Below are positions 17,910 to 26,615 of a stretch of 64,000 nucleotides of DNA, piece after piece (positions within the stretch are counted from its first letter, which is position 1; each line of letters begins with the position of its first letter). The DNA comes from Agromyces fucosus (lineage in GTDB: Bacteria > Actinomycetota > Actinomycetes > Actinomycetales > Microbacteriaceae), in NCBI RefSeq assembly GCF_004134865.1, contig NZ_SDPO01000002.1:868001-932000 (forward strand), in the 5' to 3' direction. The notes beneath the pieces are model-generated. The model ran no database searches. It was not told the origin of the DNA and was given only the letters and a program-made list of their open reading frames with translations. The position numbers were made by a program, and so were the translations under genes.

Positions 17910-18473
17910 ATGACCCTCAGCGACATCGAAGAGGTCGTGCTCCTCGACGCCGACGGCCGTGCCATCGGCCGGGCGCCGAAGTCGAGCGTGCACGGCGCGG
18001 ACACCGCGCGCCACCTGGCGTTCTCCTGCCACGTCTTCAACGAGCGCGACGAGCTCCTCGTGACCCGGCGCGCCCTCTCGAAGCAGACCTGGCCAGGTGT
18101 CTGGACCAACTCGTTCTGCGGCCATCCCGCCCCGGCGGAGACCCTGACGCACGCGATCCGCCGACGCGGCGAGTTCGAACTCGGGCTCTCGCTCGAGGGC
18201 ATCGAGCCGGTGCTCCCGTTCTTCCACTACCGGGCGACGGATGCCTCGGGGCTCGTCGAGAACGAGCTCTGCCCCGTCTACACGGCGTACGCGACCTCCG
18301 AGCTCGAGCCGCACCCGGGCGAGGTCATGGACTTCGCCTGGGTGGCACCGCATCGTCTCGCCTCGGCGATCGAGCACGCGCCGTGGGCGTTCAGCCCGTG
18401 GTTCGTGCTGCAGGCGCAGCTGCTGCCGTTCCTCGGGGGCTCCCTCGACCGGCGCGAGGCCATCGCATCATGA
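17910..18473 (+). CDS. idi: Isopentenyl-diphosphate delta-isomerase, type 1
   Basis: Encodes 187 residues. It interconverts IPP and DMAPP, supplying the primer for GGPP. The Nudix-fold type 1 signatures are present: HLAFSCHVFNERDELLVTRR, the catalytic Cys in WTNSFCGHP, and the catalytic Glu in ENELCPVYTAY. The ATG has a strong AAAGGAGG ribosome-binding site. It is the first gene of the carotenoid operon and its stop overlaps the crtE start (ATGA). Placing idi first ensures DMAPP supply for the C50 end product, which needs two extra C5 units. Confidence 0.95.
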   Translation: MTLSDIEEVVLLDADGRAIGRAPKSSVHGADTARHLAFSCHVFNERDELLVTRRALSKQTWPGVWTNSFCGHPAPAETLTHAIRRRGEFELGLSLEGIEPVLPFFHYRATDASGLVENELCPVYTAYATSELEPHPGEVMDFAWVAPHRLASAIEHAPWAFSPWFVLQAQLLPFLGGSLDRREAIAS

Positions 18474-19534
18474 TCGGCGCGACCCTCGATCGACGGATCG
18501 ACGGCGGCGGCATCGCCGTCTCCGAGTTCCTCGACGACTACTTCGCCCGGCAGCTCGAGCGCGCAGCGAGCCACGGCGACGACTACGTCCGGCTCTGGGT
18601 CGCCGCCCGCGACGGCGCCGCCGGCGGCAAGCGCATCCGCCCCGAACTCGTGCTCGCCGCCCATGCCGCATTCGCCGGCGGGAGCTCGGCGGAATCGGTG
18701 CGGCTGGCCTCGGCGTTCGAGCTCCTGCACACCGCGTTCCTCATGCACGACGACGTGATCGACCACGACCTCGTGCGACGGGGAGCGCCCAACGTCGCCG
18801 GCCGGTTCGCGCTCGACGGGGTCGGCCGGGGGCTGCCGGTCGATCGGGCCAACGACTACGGCGAGGCATCCGCCATTCTCGCCGGCGACCTGCTCATCGC
18901 GGGCGCCCTGCGGGTGGTGGCCGAGCTCGAGGCGCCACGCCAGGTACGGGCCTCGTTGCTCGAGATCGTCGACGAGTGCGTCTTCCTCGCGGCGGCGGGC
19001 GAGCACGCCGACGTGCGGCACGCCGGTGCCGCCCCCGGCGAGCGCGACATCCTCGCCATGATCGAGAACAAGACCGCCTCATATTCGTTCAGTGCGCCCC
19101 TCCAGGCCGGAGCGGTGCTCGGCGGCGCCTCTGCTGCCTCGGTCGCGCGACTCGGCGAGATCGGCCGCCATCTGGGCGTCGCGTTCCAGCTGCGCGACGA
19201 CGTGCTCGGCGTCTTCGGCTCGGCGACGGTCACCGGCAAGTCATCGCTCTCCGACCTGCGCGAGGGCAAGGAGACGCTGCTCGTCGCCTATGCCCGCGTG
19301 CATCCCGACTGGGACCGCGCCGCCGCCGGCTTCGGGAGTCCCGAGCTCGACGACGCCGGGGCGACGGGACTCCGACGTGCGATCGAGACGAGCGGCGCCC
19401 GCGACCGCGTCGAGCGCCTCATCGACGCGCGCTGCGCCGCCGCCGTCGACGCGATCGCGGCGGCGGACCTGCCGCACGGCCTGCAGGAGTCGCTGACGAT
19501 GACGGCCCGCACCTGCACGGAGCGTGCACGATGA
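18470..19534 (+). CDS. crtE: Geranylgeranyl diphosphate synthase (CrtE)
   Basis: Encodes 354 residues, an all-trans polyprenyl synthase making GGPP from IPP and shorter prenyl diphosphates. The first aspartate-rich motif is HDDVIDHDLVRRG (D94-D98) and the second LRDDVLGVFG (about 243). GGKRIRPEL precedes them and SSLSDLREGKETLL follows. The ATG overlaps the idi stop; its own stop overlaps crtB. The product-length ruler upstream of the first motif (FELLHTAFLMHDD) is compatible with GGPP. In related bacteria this enzyme feeds crtB directly. Confidence 0.92.
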   Translation: MIGATLDRRIDGGGIAVSEFLDDYFARQLERAASHGDDYVRLWVAARDGAAGGKRIRPELVLAAHAAFAGGSSAESVRLASAFELLHTAFLMHDDVIDHDLVRRGAPNVAGRFALDGVGRGLPVDRANDYGEASAILAGDLLIAGALRVVAELEAPRQVRASLLEIVDECVFLAAAGEHADVRHAGAAPGERDILAMIENKTASYSFSAPLQAGAVLGGASAASVARLGEIGRHLGVAFQLRDDVLGVFGSATVTGKSSLSDLREGKETLLVAYARVHPDWDRAAAGFGSPELDDAGATGLRRAIETSGARDRVERLIDARCAAAVDAIAAADLPHGLQESLTMTARTCTERAR

Positions 19535-20454
19535 CCGGGGCGACCGGGCTCGCGCTCTACGATCGCGCGGCCCACCTCGGCTCCGCCCAGGTCATCACGC
19601 ACTACTCGACGTCGTTCGGGCTCGCGAGCCGCCTGTGCTCGCGCCCGGTGCGCGACCACCTCGCCGACGTCTACGCGCTCGTGCGCATCGCCGACGAGAT
19701 CGTGGACGGCCCGGCAGAGGAGGCCGGGCTCGGGCCGGATGAACGGCGCGCGATGCTCGATGCCCTCGAGGTGGAGACCGAGCAGGCGATCGCCCGCGGC
19801 TACAGCTCGAACCTCGTCGTGCACGCCTTCGCGCGCACGGCCCGCACCACGGGGTTCGGGCGCGAGCTGACGCGGCCGTTCTTCGCGTCGATGCGGCGCG
19901 ACCTCGACCCGGTGGACTTCGACGAGGCCGAGCTCCGCGAGTACATCCACGGCTCGGCGGAGGTCGTCGGGCTGATGTGCCTGCGCGCCTTCAGCGAGGG
20001 GCTTCCCGTCGACGACGAGCGCGACGCGCGCTGGCAGCGGGGGGCCCGGCATCTCGGCGCGGCGTTCCAGAAGGTGAACTTCCTGCGCGACCTCGCCGAC
20101 GACTACGGTTCCCTCGGCCGCCGCTACTTCCCGGGCGTCGACCCGGCGCACCTCGACGAAGCCGACAAGCTGCGCCTGCTCGACGACCTCGATCGCGACC
20201 TCGCGATCGCCGCTGAGGTGATTCCCGAGCTGCCGAGCGGATGCCGCAGGGCCGTCGCCGCCGCGCATGCGCTGTTCTCCGCCCTGTCGGCACGGCTGCG
20301 CCGAACGCCGGCGCGCGAGCTGCTCGTCGCGAGGGTGCGCGTGTCGACGCCGCGGAAGCTCCTCCTCCTCGCCGCAGCCGCCGGCACGCGACCGCGGCGC
20401 GCACCTGCGGCGTCGGCGTCGCAGCCCGCTCCGCTGCCCGGGGCGCCGGCATGA
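19531..20454 (+). CDS. crtB: Phytoene synthase
   Basis: Encodes 307 residues. It condenses two GGPP to phytoene. Squalene/phytoene-synthase motifs are visible: HYSTSFGLASRLCSRPVRD, YALVRIADEIVDG (first Asp-rich), and FQKVNFLRDLADDYGSLGRRYFP (second Asp-rich). The last about 60 residues are Arg/Ala/Pro-rich and probably unstructured. Its ATG overlaps the crtE stop and its stop overlaps crtI, so the unit is tightly coupled. Confidence 0.94.
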   Translation: MTGATGLALYDRAAHLGSAQVITHYSTSFGLASRLCSRPVRDHLADVYALVRIADEIVDGPAEEAGLGPDERRAMLDALEVETEQAIARGYSSNLVVHAFARTARTTGFGRELTRPFFASMRRDLDPVDFDEAELREYIHGSAEVVGLMCLRAFSEGLPVDDERDARWQRGARHLGAAFQKVNFLRDLADDYGSLGRRYFPGVDPAHLDEADKLRLLDDLDRDLAIAAEVIPELPSGCRRAVAAAHALFSALSARLRRTPARELLVARVRVSTPRKLLLLAAAAGTRPRRAPAASASQPAPLPGAPA

Positions 20455-22016
20455 GCCGGGTCGCGATCGTCGGGGGCGGCATCGCAGGCCTCGCGACGGC
20501 GGCGCTGCTCGCCCGCGACGGGCACGACGTGACCGTCTACGAGGCGAACGAGACCGTCGGCGGTCGCGCCGGGCGATGGGACGCGGGCGGGTTCCGCTTC
20601 GACACCGGCCCGTCGTGGTACCTCATGCCCGAGGTGTTCGAGCACTTCTACCGGCTGATGGGCACGAGCGCCGCCGCCGAGCTCGACCTCGTGCGACTGG
20701 AGCCCGGGTACCGCGTGCTCTTCGAGCGCCGGTCCGAGCCACTCGACCTCGCGTCCGACCGGACACGGGCGGCAGCGGCGTTCGAGGCGATCGAGCCGGG
20801 TGCCGGGCGCCGCCTCGAGCAGTACCTCGACTCGGCCGGGGAGACGACGCGTCTCGCGCTCGACCACTTCCTCTACAACGACTTCTCCTCCCCGGGCACC
20901 CTGCTCGTCCCGCCGGTGCTGCGGCGCATCGGTCGCCTCGGCCGGCTGCTCCTGCAGCCCCTCGATCGCTTCATCGCCCGACGCTTCCGCGACCCGCGCC
21001 TGCGCCAGGTGCTCGGCTACCCCGCCGTGTTCCTCGGCACCTCGCCGTCAGCCGCGCCGAGCCTGTACCACCTGATGAGCCATTTCGACCTCGACGACGG
21101 CGTGTTCTATCCCCAGGGCGGATTCCGCGAGGTCATCGACAGCGTGGCCCGGCTGGCGCAGGAGGCCGGGGCGCGCATCGTGACGGACGCGAGGGTCACG
21201 AGCATCACCGTCGAGTCGGGTGCGGCGCGCGGCATCCTCTACCTCGATCGCGACGGAGTCGCGCATGAGGTCGCGGCCGACGTCGTCGTCTCGGCCGCCG
21301 ACGTCCATCACACCGAGACGGCGTTGCTGCCTCCCGCGTCGAGGAGCCGGTCGGATGCCTCGTGGCGCCGCGCCGACCCCGGCCCCGGCGCGGTCCTCGT
21401 CATGCTCGGCGTGCGCGGCGAACTCCCCCAGCTGCTGCACCACACCCTGCTGTTCACCGAGGACTGGGCGGCGAACTTCGACCGCATCTTCGGCCGATCG
21501 CCCTCGGTGCCCGACCCGGCGTCGCTCTACGTGTGCCGGCCGAGCGCGACGGATCCCTCGGTGGCGCCCGACGGCCACGAGAACCTCTTCGTGCTCGTGC
21601 CGGTGCCGGCCGACCCGTCGATCGGACGCGGCGGCGTCGACGGCGCAGGCGACGACTCGGTCGAGCGCATCGCCGACGCGGCGATCGCCCAGATCGCCTC
21701 GTGGGCGGGCGTGCCCGACCTCGCGGATCGCGTCGTCGTGCGCCGCACGGTCGGCCCGGCCGACTTCGAGGCCGACTTCAACTCGTGGCGCGGCTCGGCG
21801 CTCGGACCGGCGCACGTGCTGCGCCAGAGCGCCTTCCTGCGGGGGCGCACCGCATCGAGCACGGTCGAGGACCTGTACTTCGCGGGAGCGACCACGGTGC
21901 CCGGCATCGGGCTGCCGATGTGCCTGATCAGCGCCGAGCTCGTGGCGAAGGCGCTGCGCGGCGAGCGCGGCGCCGGCCCGCTCGCCGAGCCCACCGTGCG
22001 GAGCGTGACGGCATGA
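20451..22016 (+). CDS. crtI: Phytoene desaturase
   Basis: Encodes 521 residues. It takes phytoene to lycopene by four desaturations, with FAD as cofactor. The dinucleotide-binding motif is VAIVGGGIAGLATAALLARDG at the very N-terminus. FDTGPSWYLMPEVFEHFY and the C-terminal FAGATTVPGIGLPMCLISAELVA are typical of CrtI. A His-rich stretch (DVHHTETALL) sits mid-protein as in homologues. Overlaps at both ends by ATGA show it is part of one translationally coupled chain from idi to crtEb. Confidence 0.95.
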   Translation: MSRVAIVGGGIAGLATAALLARDGHDVTVYEANETVGGRAGRWDAGGFRFDTGPSWYLMPEVFEHFYRLMGTSAAAELDLVRLEPGYRVLFERRSEPLDLASDRTRAAAAFEAIEPGAGRRLEQYLDSAGETTRLALDHFLYNDFSSPGTLLVPPVLRRIGRLGRLLLQPLDRFIARRFRDPRLRQVLGYPAVFLGTSPSAAPSLYHLMSHFDLDDGVFYPQGGFREVIDSVARLAQEAGARIVTDARVTSITVESGAARGILYLDRDGVAHEVAADVVVSAADVHHTETALLPPASRSRSDASWRRADPGPGAVLVMLGVRGELPQLLHHTLLFTEDWAANFDRIFGRSPSVPDPASLYVCRPSATDPSVAPDGHENLFVLVPVPADPSIGRGGVDGAGDDSVERIADAAIAQIASWAGVPDLADRVVVRRTVGPADFEADFNSWRGSALGPAHVLRQSAFLRGRTASSTVEDLYFAGATTVPGIGLPMCLISAELVAKALRGERGAGPLAEPTVRSVTA

Positions 22017-22348
22017 CGCTCGCCTACCTCGGGGTGCTCCTCGCCGCCATCGCCTGCATGGCGCTGCTCGACGCCCGGTTCCGACTCGTGTTCGGCGTCC
22101 CCGGACGGCGACTGCGGGCGATCGTCGTGCTCGGCGCAGGGCTCGTGTTCTTCCTGGCGTGGGACATCGCGGGCATCGCCCTCGGCATCTTCCACCGGGG
22201 CGAGAACGCGGTGAGCACCGGCATCCTGCTCGCCCCCGAACTACCCCTCGAGGAGCTCGTCTTCCTGGGCTTCCTCTGCTACCTGACGCTCGTGCTCTAC
22301 ACCGGCGCGCTCCGCCTGATCGCAGTGAAAGAGGCGGTGCGTCGATGA
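22013..22348 (+). CDS. crtYe: C50 carotenoid cyclase subunit (lycopene cyclase domain), CrtYe
   Basis: Encodes 111 residues with three membrane helices. The motif PLEELVFLGFLCYLTL is the conserved acidic signature of the small heterodimeric lycopene-cyclase subunits of Actinobacteria. CrtYe and CrtYf together cyclise the ends of the C50 intermediate flavuxanthin. Position between crtI and the second small subunit matches the C. glutamicum order. Ring type (epsilon, beta or gamma) cannot be read from sequence by eye. Confidence 0.9.
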   Translation: MTLAYLGVLLAAIACMALLDARFRLVFGVPGRRLRAIVVLGAGLVFFLAWDIAGIALGIFHRGENAVSTGILLAPELPLEELVFLGFLCYLTLVLYTGALRLIAVKEAVRR

Positions 22349-22650
22349 CCTACCTGCTGCTCTCCGCCGCCTTCCTCGTGGTGGCGGCCGTCATCGCGGT
22401 CGCCGGCTGGCGTCGCGGACCGCGCGGCCATGGGCGGGCGGTGCTGCTCTCGGCACTCGTGCTCGTCGCGCTCACGATCGCGTTCGACTCGATCATGATC
22501 GCGACGGGGCTGTTCGACTACGCCGATGCGCACATCTCGGGAGTCCGCGTGGGCCTCGCCCCGCTCGAGGACCTCGCCTATCCGATCGCCGGCGTGCTCC
22601 TCCTCAGCGGACTCTGGAACCTCATGGGAGCACGAGCCGATGCCGACTGA
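22345..22650 (+). CDS. crtYf: C50 carotenoid cyclase subunit, CrtYf
   Basis: Encodes 101 residues with three membrane helices. It carries the partner motif VGLAPLEDLAYPIAGVLLL, with the acidic pair that is EE in the other subunit, and the DSIMIATGLFDY segment before it. It forms a heterodimer with CrtYe in the membrane. The ATG overlaps the crtYe stop; the next start (crtEb) lies 11 nt inside this gene. The short subunits are normal length, not fragments. Confidence 0.9.
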   Translation: MTYLLLSAAFLVVAAVIAVAGWRRGPRGHGRAVLLSALVLVALTIAFDSIMIATGLFDYADAHISGVRVGLAPLEDLAYPIAGVLLLSGLWNLMGARADAD

Positions 22651-23524
22651 CACTCGCCGCAGCGTGATCGCCGACCTCTTCACCGCCTCCCGGCCGCTGA
22701 GCTGGGTGAACACCGCGTTCCCGTTCGCCGCCGCGTACCTGCTGACCGCACGCGAGATCGACGTCGCGTTCGTCGTCGGCACGCTCTTCTTCCTGGTGCC
22801 GTACAACCTCGCGATGTACGGCGTGAACGACGTCTTCGACTACGCCTCGGACGCCGCGAACCCGCGCAAGGGCGGCGTCGAGGGGGCGCTCCTCGTGCCG
22901 GATCGGCACCGCATGACGATCATCGCGGCCGTCGCGGGCTGCGTGCCGTTCGTCATCGTGCTGCTCGCGTTGGGCGGGCCGGCGTCATGGGCGGTGCTCG
23001 CCGTGAGCCTCTTCGCGGTCGCGGCGTACTCGGTGCCCGGGCTGCGGTTCAAGGAGGTGCCGTTCCTCGATTCGCTGACATCGAGCGTGCACTTCGTGAG
23101 CCCGGCGGTGTACGGTCTCGTGCTCGCGGGAGCGGCGTTCACGCCGCCCCTCATCGCACTGCTGCTCGCGTTCCTGGCGTGGGGCATCGCGAGCCACGCC
23201 TTCGGTGCCGTCCAGGACGTGGTGCCGGACCGCACCGCGGGCATCGCCTCTATCGCGACCGCCCTCGGGGCGCGACGCACGGTGCGGTTCGCGATCGCCA
23301 TGTGGGTGACCGCGGGCGTGCTCATGCTCGCGACCTCGTGGCCGGGCCCGCTCGCCGCGGTGCTCGTGGCGCCGTACATCGCGGCGGCCGCACCGTTCAG
23401 GGGCGTCACCGACGCGTCGTCGGGTCGCGCGAACGCCGGGTGGCGGCTCTTCCTCCTCATCAACTACGTCGTCGGATTCCTCGTGACGATGCTGCTCATC
23501 TGGTACGCCGCCATCACGGCGTGA
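22640..23524 (+). CDS. crtEb: Lycopene elongase / UbiA-family prenyltransferase
   Basis: Encodes 294 residues with about eight membrane helices. It adds C5 units from DMAPP to both ends of lycopene, giving a C50 skeleton. The two Asp-rich prenyl-diphosphate sites are YGVNDVFDYASDAANPRKGG and FGAVQDVVPDRTAG. The start overlaps crtYf by 11 nt. It is the last gene of the operon and converges on a methyltransferase gene across 43 nt. With CrtYe and CrtYf the predicted end product is a cyclic C50 carotenoid such as decaprenoxanthin or sarcinaxanthin. Confidence 0.93.
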   Translation: MPTDTRRSVIADLFTASRPLSWVNTAFPFAAAYLLTAREIDVAFVVGTLFFLVPYNLAMYGVNDVFDYASDAANPRKGGVEGALLVPDRHRMTIIAAVAGCVPFVIVLLALGGPASWAVLAVSLFAVAAYSVPGLRFKEVPFLDSLTSSVHFVSPAVYGLVLAGAAFTPPLIALLLAFLAWGIASHAFGAVQDVVPDRTAGIASIATALGARRTVRFAIAMWVTAGVLMLATSWPGPLAAVLVAPYIAAAAPFRGVTDASSGRANAGWRLFLLINYVVGFLVTMLLIWYAAITA

Positions 23525-23567
23525 CCGTCAGCTCAACAGAGCAGCCGCAACTCAGGAGAGCTGCACC

Positions 23568-24677
23568 TCAGTGGAGCAGCCGCGTGAAGCGGAAGAACGC
23601 GAACCCCTCGATCGGCAGCAGCTCGATGCCCGAGAACCCCGCCTCTCGGGCGTACCGCTCGAGCCTCGATTGGCGCATCACGGTACCGGTGCCGACCGAA
23701 CCGGGCGTGGACAGCCCGTCGGGCAGGCACATGAAGATGCTGTACCCGTACATGATGCGCTCGACGTCGTCGCCGTCGGGCGCGAACGCCTCGGCCACCG
23801 CCTCGTCCATGATCACGACTTCCCCGTCGCGCTTCACGGCCCGCCTGATCGAGGTCAGCACCTCGACCGGGAACGGCATGTCGTGCAGCGCCTCGAACAC
23901 GAAAGCCGCGTCGAAGACGGCCTCCTGCGGCATTCCCTCGCCGGCCACGTGGTGGAAGCGCACGCGGTCGCCGAGATGCGCCTCGGCGGCGTGCCCGCGT
24001 GCCGCGACGACCGACTCGGCGTCGACGTCGAAGCCCTCGACCCGCGCAGACGGGTACGCCTGTGCGAGGGCGATCGACGACCAGCCGTGCCCCATGCCGA
24101 TGTCCGCGATGCGCGCCCCCGGCCGCGAGAGCACGTCATACAGCGACGGGACGCTCGCCAGCGCGTCGCCGAGCCGGTGCAGGAACCACGGCCGGTTGAC
24201 ATCGCCCTGTGCCGATCGGGCGTCGTCGCCGAGCTGCGCCCATGAGACGCCTCCACCCGATCGATATGCCTCGAGCAGGGGCCCGAGTTGCGCGCCGACC
24301 GCGGCGATGAAGCGTCCGAGGGGAGCGACGTAGTCGAGCGAGTCGGGATTCACGAGGGCATCGGCGTGCGCCGGCGGCAGGACGAATCGGCGAGCGGATG
24401 CCTCGGGCTCGGCGTCCTCGACGGTGAGGATGCCGGAGACCGCCTGCTGCTCGAGCCACTCGCGGGCGTAGCGCTCATCCGTTCCCGTTCGCTCGGCGAG
24501 CGCACGCGGGTCGAGCGGCCCCCCGTCGGCGAGCGCACGATACCAACCGAGCCGATCGCCGAGGTGGATGCTGAGCAGTTCGAACGCGCCGAGCATGTCG
24601 CCGAAGACCCGTTCCGCGAAGGCCGTCGTCCCGTCGCCGCTCGGGGGCGTGGGCGTCTCGTCGGGCTGTTCCGTCAC
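23568..24677 (-). CDS. Class I SAM-dependent methyltransferase with winged-helix N-domain
   Basis: Encodes 369 residues. An N-terminal helical/winged-helix dimerisation region (about 20-130: FELLSIHLGDRLGWYRALADGG, then GTDERYAREWLEQQAVSGIL) precedes the Rossmann SAM site IADIGMGHGWSSIALAQAYP. The acidic partner is GFDVDAES and the later strand GEVVIMDEAV. This layout resembles O-methyltransferases, but actinobacteria carry many uncharacterised members. The GTG at 24677 is chosen because GGAAGG/GGGG precedes it and the upstream frame is antisense-like. It follows a GntR gene by 37 nt and converges on the crt operon. A carotenoid substrate is possible but unproven. Confidence 0.75.
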   Translation of the reverse strand: MTEQPDETPTPPSGDGTTAFAERVFGDMLGAFELLSIHLGDRLGWYRALADGGPLDPRALAERTGTDERYAREWLEQQAVSGILTVEDAEPEASARRFVLPPAHADALVNPDSLDYVAPLGRFIAAVGAQLGPLLEAYRSGGGVSWAQLGDDARSAQGDVNRPWFLHRLGDALASVPSLYDVLSRPGARIADIGMGHGWSSIALAQAYPSARVEGFDVDAESVVAARGHAAEAHLGDRVRFHHVAGEGMPQEAVFDAAFVFEALHDMPFPVEVLTSIRRAVKRDGEVVIMDEAVAEAFAPDGDDVERIMYGYSIFMCLPDGLSTPGSVGTGTVMRQSRLERYAREAGFSGIELLPIEGFAFFRFTRLLH

Positions 24678-24714
24678 GTCGACGTCCCCTTCCTTCCGGC
24701 CCGGTGCGGTCGCG

Positions 24715-25395
24715 TCAGGCGCCGGTGAGGAGTCTCGTGGAGTGCTCGAGGTGCTCCCGCACGGCGTCGCCGCCGCGGGTCGGGAGCTCGTCGAGCAGGG
24801 CACGGTGCTCCTCGATGAGCGTGTCGAGCGTGTAGTGCGGGCGCACGTGCAGCAGGAAGAGCAGCAGTTCGCTGCCGAGTGCCGCGTGGGCCTCGATGAT
24901 GCGCGGGCTCATCGACGCGGCGACGACCGCGTGATGGAACTCGGCGTGCAGGCGCTCGACCTCGAGCCAGTCGATGCCCCCACCTGCGTCGACGTCGGCG
25001 TCGGTGTCGGCGAGCCGATCGAGCGCGTCGAGCGTCGCTCGCGCCGGCGCAAGCACCTCGCCGGGCCATTCCTCGCCGTGGCGCTCACCGGCGATGCGCA
25101 CGGCCTCGACCTCGAGCGCCGCGCGGTACTGCTGCAGGGCGATCACGTGAGCACGGTCGAAGCTCGCCACCCGCACTCCGCGGTACGCCTCGGCGACGGC
25201 GAGCCGTTCGGAGACGAGCCGCTGGAACGCGGCGCGCACGGTGTGGCGCGAGACCCCGAACTGCTCGGCGGCCGCCTCCTCGCGAAGCGGCGTGTCGGGG
25301 GCGAGCACCCCGCTCAGGATCTCGGCCCGCACGAGGCCGGCGACCCGGTCGACGGTGGTGCCAGCGGTGCCGCTGCTGTCGGTGGCTGAGGCCAC
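24715..25395 (-). CDS. GntR-family regulator (FadR/FCD type)
   Basis: Encodes 226 residues. The N-terminal winged helix reads VRAEILSGVLAPDTPLREEAAAEQFGVSRHTVRAAFQRL. The C-terminal all-helical FCD domain has the metal/ligand-binding residues scattered in ERLHAEFHHAVVAASMSP and EEHRALLDEL. FCD-type regulators usually bind organic acids. The GTG at 25395 follows the DUF3618 stop by 7 nt, so it is cotranscribed with the envelope cassette upstream and the methyltransferase downstream. Regulated genes unknown. Confidence 0.85.
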   Translation of the reverse strand: MASATDSSGTAGTTVDRVAGLVRAEILSGVLAPDTPLREEAAAEQFGVSRHTVRAAFQRLVSERLAVAEAYRGVRVASFDRAHVIALQQYRAALEVEAVRIAGERHGEEWPGEVLAPARATLDALDRLADTDADVDAGGGIDWLEVERLHAEFHHAVVAASMSPRIIEAHAALGSELLLFLLHVRPHYTLDTLIEEHRALLDELPTRGGDAVREHLEHSTRLLTGA

Positions 25396-25402
25396 GGCGC
25401 GA

Positions 25403-25720
25403 TCAGTCGAACTTCGAGCGCACGATGAGCCACACGCCGATGCCGACGACGGCCACGACGCCGACGGCCGCGACGACCGCCGCCACGGGCTGCTCATCGG
25501 CGAATCGGCGCAGCTTGCGCTTGGCGCGCTCGGTGCGGATGCCGACCTGCTTCGGCACGTTGAGCTTGTCTTCGAGGGCGTTGAGCGTCTCGGCGAACTC
25601 GGCCCTGGCCTGCTGCGAGGCGACCTTCGCCTGCACGCGCGTCAGGTTGCGCTCGCGCGCCGCGGCGTCGCGCTTCGAGGGTCGGGGGCCGGGGGCGTCA
25701 GTAGCGGCGGTCATAGTCAC
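25403..25720 (-). CDS. DUF3618 membrane protein
   Basis: Encodes 105 residues. A charged helical region with the DUF3618 pattern (RAEFAETLNALEDKLNVPKQ) is followed by a Lys/Arg stretch and one C-terminal membrane helix (VAAVVAAVGVVAVVGIGVWLIV). The GTG at 25720 has AAGGG at good spacing and overlaps the upstream stop by 23 nt; ATG at 25714 is possible. It belongs to a conserved actinobacterial cassette with a holin-superfamily protein and a YtxH-like protein, probably acting at the envelope. Function not established. Confidence 0.8.
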   Translation of the reverse strand: MTMTAATDAPGPRPSKRDAAARERNLTRVQAKVASQQARAEFAETLNALEDKLNVPKQVGIRTERAKRKLRRFADEQPVAAVVAAVGVVAVVGIGVWLIVRSKFD

Positions 25721-26105
25721 CCGTTCCCTTCAGGGCGTCGAGGTCGGCCTTCAGGCTCTCGACGGACTCGAGGGGCTCCGAGCCCCGCTTGAAGTTGACG
25801 TAGGCGATCCACAGCAGGACCGCGATGATGAGCAGCAGCACGCCCGACACGGTGAGCGCGGCCGCCCACGCGGGCATCACGAGCGCGAGCGCGAAGATCG
25901 CGGTGGTGATGAGCGTAAAGAGCAGGAAGACGCCGACCACGGCGGCGCCCGCGACGAGCCCCGACCCGATGCCGAAGTGCTTGACCTTGTAGGAGATCTC
26001 GGCCTTGATCTGGTCGATCTCGGCGCGCACGAGCGACGAGATCGTGTCGGGCAGGTCGCCGATCAGCGTGAACAGTGAGCGGTCGTCGTTCGAGGGCGCG
26101 GTCAT
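25698..26105 (-). CDS. Actinobacterial holin-superfamily (phage_holin_3_6) membrane protein
   Basis: Encodes 135 residues. An amphipathic N-terminus (LFTLIGDLPDTISSLVRAEIDQIKAEI) precedes two strong membrane helices at about 46-72 and 77-104. A charged C-tail ends in YDRRY. This is the common 'phage holin family' annotation of chromosomal actinobacterial genes. There are no lysis or phage genes around, so a phage role is unlikely. It sits between DUF3618 and YtxH-like genes, matching the usual three-gene cassette. Confidence 0.82.
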   Translation of the reverse strand: MTAPSNDDRSLFTLIGDLPDTISSLVRAEIDQIKAEISYKVKHFGIGSGLVAGAAVVGVFLLFTLITTAIFALALVMPAWAAALTVSGVLLLIIAVLLWIAYVNFKRGSEPLESVESLKADLDALKGTGDYDRRY

Positions 26106-26124
26106 CGCGTCAACACCTCCGTGT

Positions 26125-26604
26125 TCAGGAGTCGGATGCGGCGGGCTCGGCCTTGCCCGTGGTGCCGCGCTTCGCCGGCGGGCGCTTCGCCCCGCCCTTC
26201 GCCCCGGATGCCGCGGATGAAGCGACCTCTGCGGCATCGTCGATCGCGTCTCCGAGCGCGGAGGCCGCACTGTCGACGGCCGACTTCGCCGCGGCGGCGG
26301 TCTTCGACACGTTCTGCTTCGCGGACTTCGCCGCCCCGCTGACGTCGCCCTTCGTGGCGCCGGCGCCGCGGGTCGCGTTGCCGATGAACGACTTCACGCC
26401 GTCGAGCACGGTGTCGGAGAGGTCGCCGACCTTGTCGGCCGCGAACCCCTTGACGGAGTCGACTCCCTGCTGCACGGCCGGCGTGTTCCACACGCCCTCG
26501 GCCGCCTTGCGGATCTGCTCGTAGCGCTCTCGACCGGCCCGCGTACCGAGCACGTAGCCGACTCCGAGCCCCACGACGAAGAGGATCTTGCCTTTCATAT
26601 GCAC
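26125..26604 (-). CDS. YtxH-like protein with one N-terminal membrane helix
   Basis: Encodes 159 residues. The N-terminus has a single glycine-rich membrane helix (KGKILFVVGLGVGYVLGTRAGRERYEQI), the YtxH signature with the GTRAGRERY motif. A long Ala/Ser/Lys-rich helical tail follows (about 75-155), resembling apolipophorin/LEA-like sequences and likely flexible. The start may be GTG 26604 or ATG 26598; GGGGAG lies at proper distance. It is first in the cassette and has a promoter and a hairpin upstream. Stress-related envelope function is plausible only by family habit. Confidence 0.78.
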   Translation of the reverse strand: MHMKGKILFVVGLGVGYVLGTRAGRERYEQIRKAAEGVWNTPAVQQGVDSVKGFAADKVGDLSDTVLDGVKSFIGNATRGAGATKGDVSGAAKSAKQNVSKTAAAAKSAVDSAASALGDAIDDAAEVASSAASGAKGGAKRPPAKRGTTGKAEPAASDS

Positions 26605-26615
26605 CCCATCTCCCC

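Noticed and set aside
23525-23567. CAGCTC / GAGCTG pair between crtEb and the methyltransferase as terminator
   Set aside because: Arms of six bases with a 23-nt loop are too weak to call.
25698-26105. 'Holin' gene taken as a prophage sign
   Set aside because: No endolysin, integrase, capsid or att repeats nearby; this chromosomal family is widespread in Actinobacteria.
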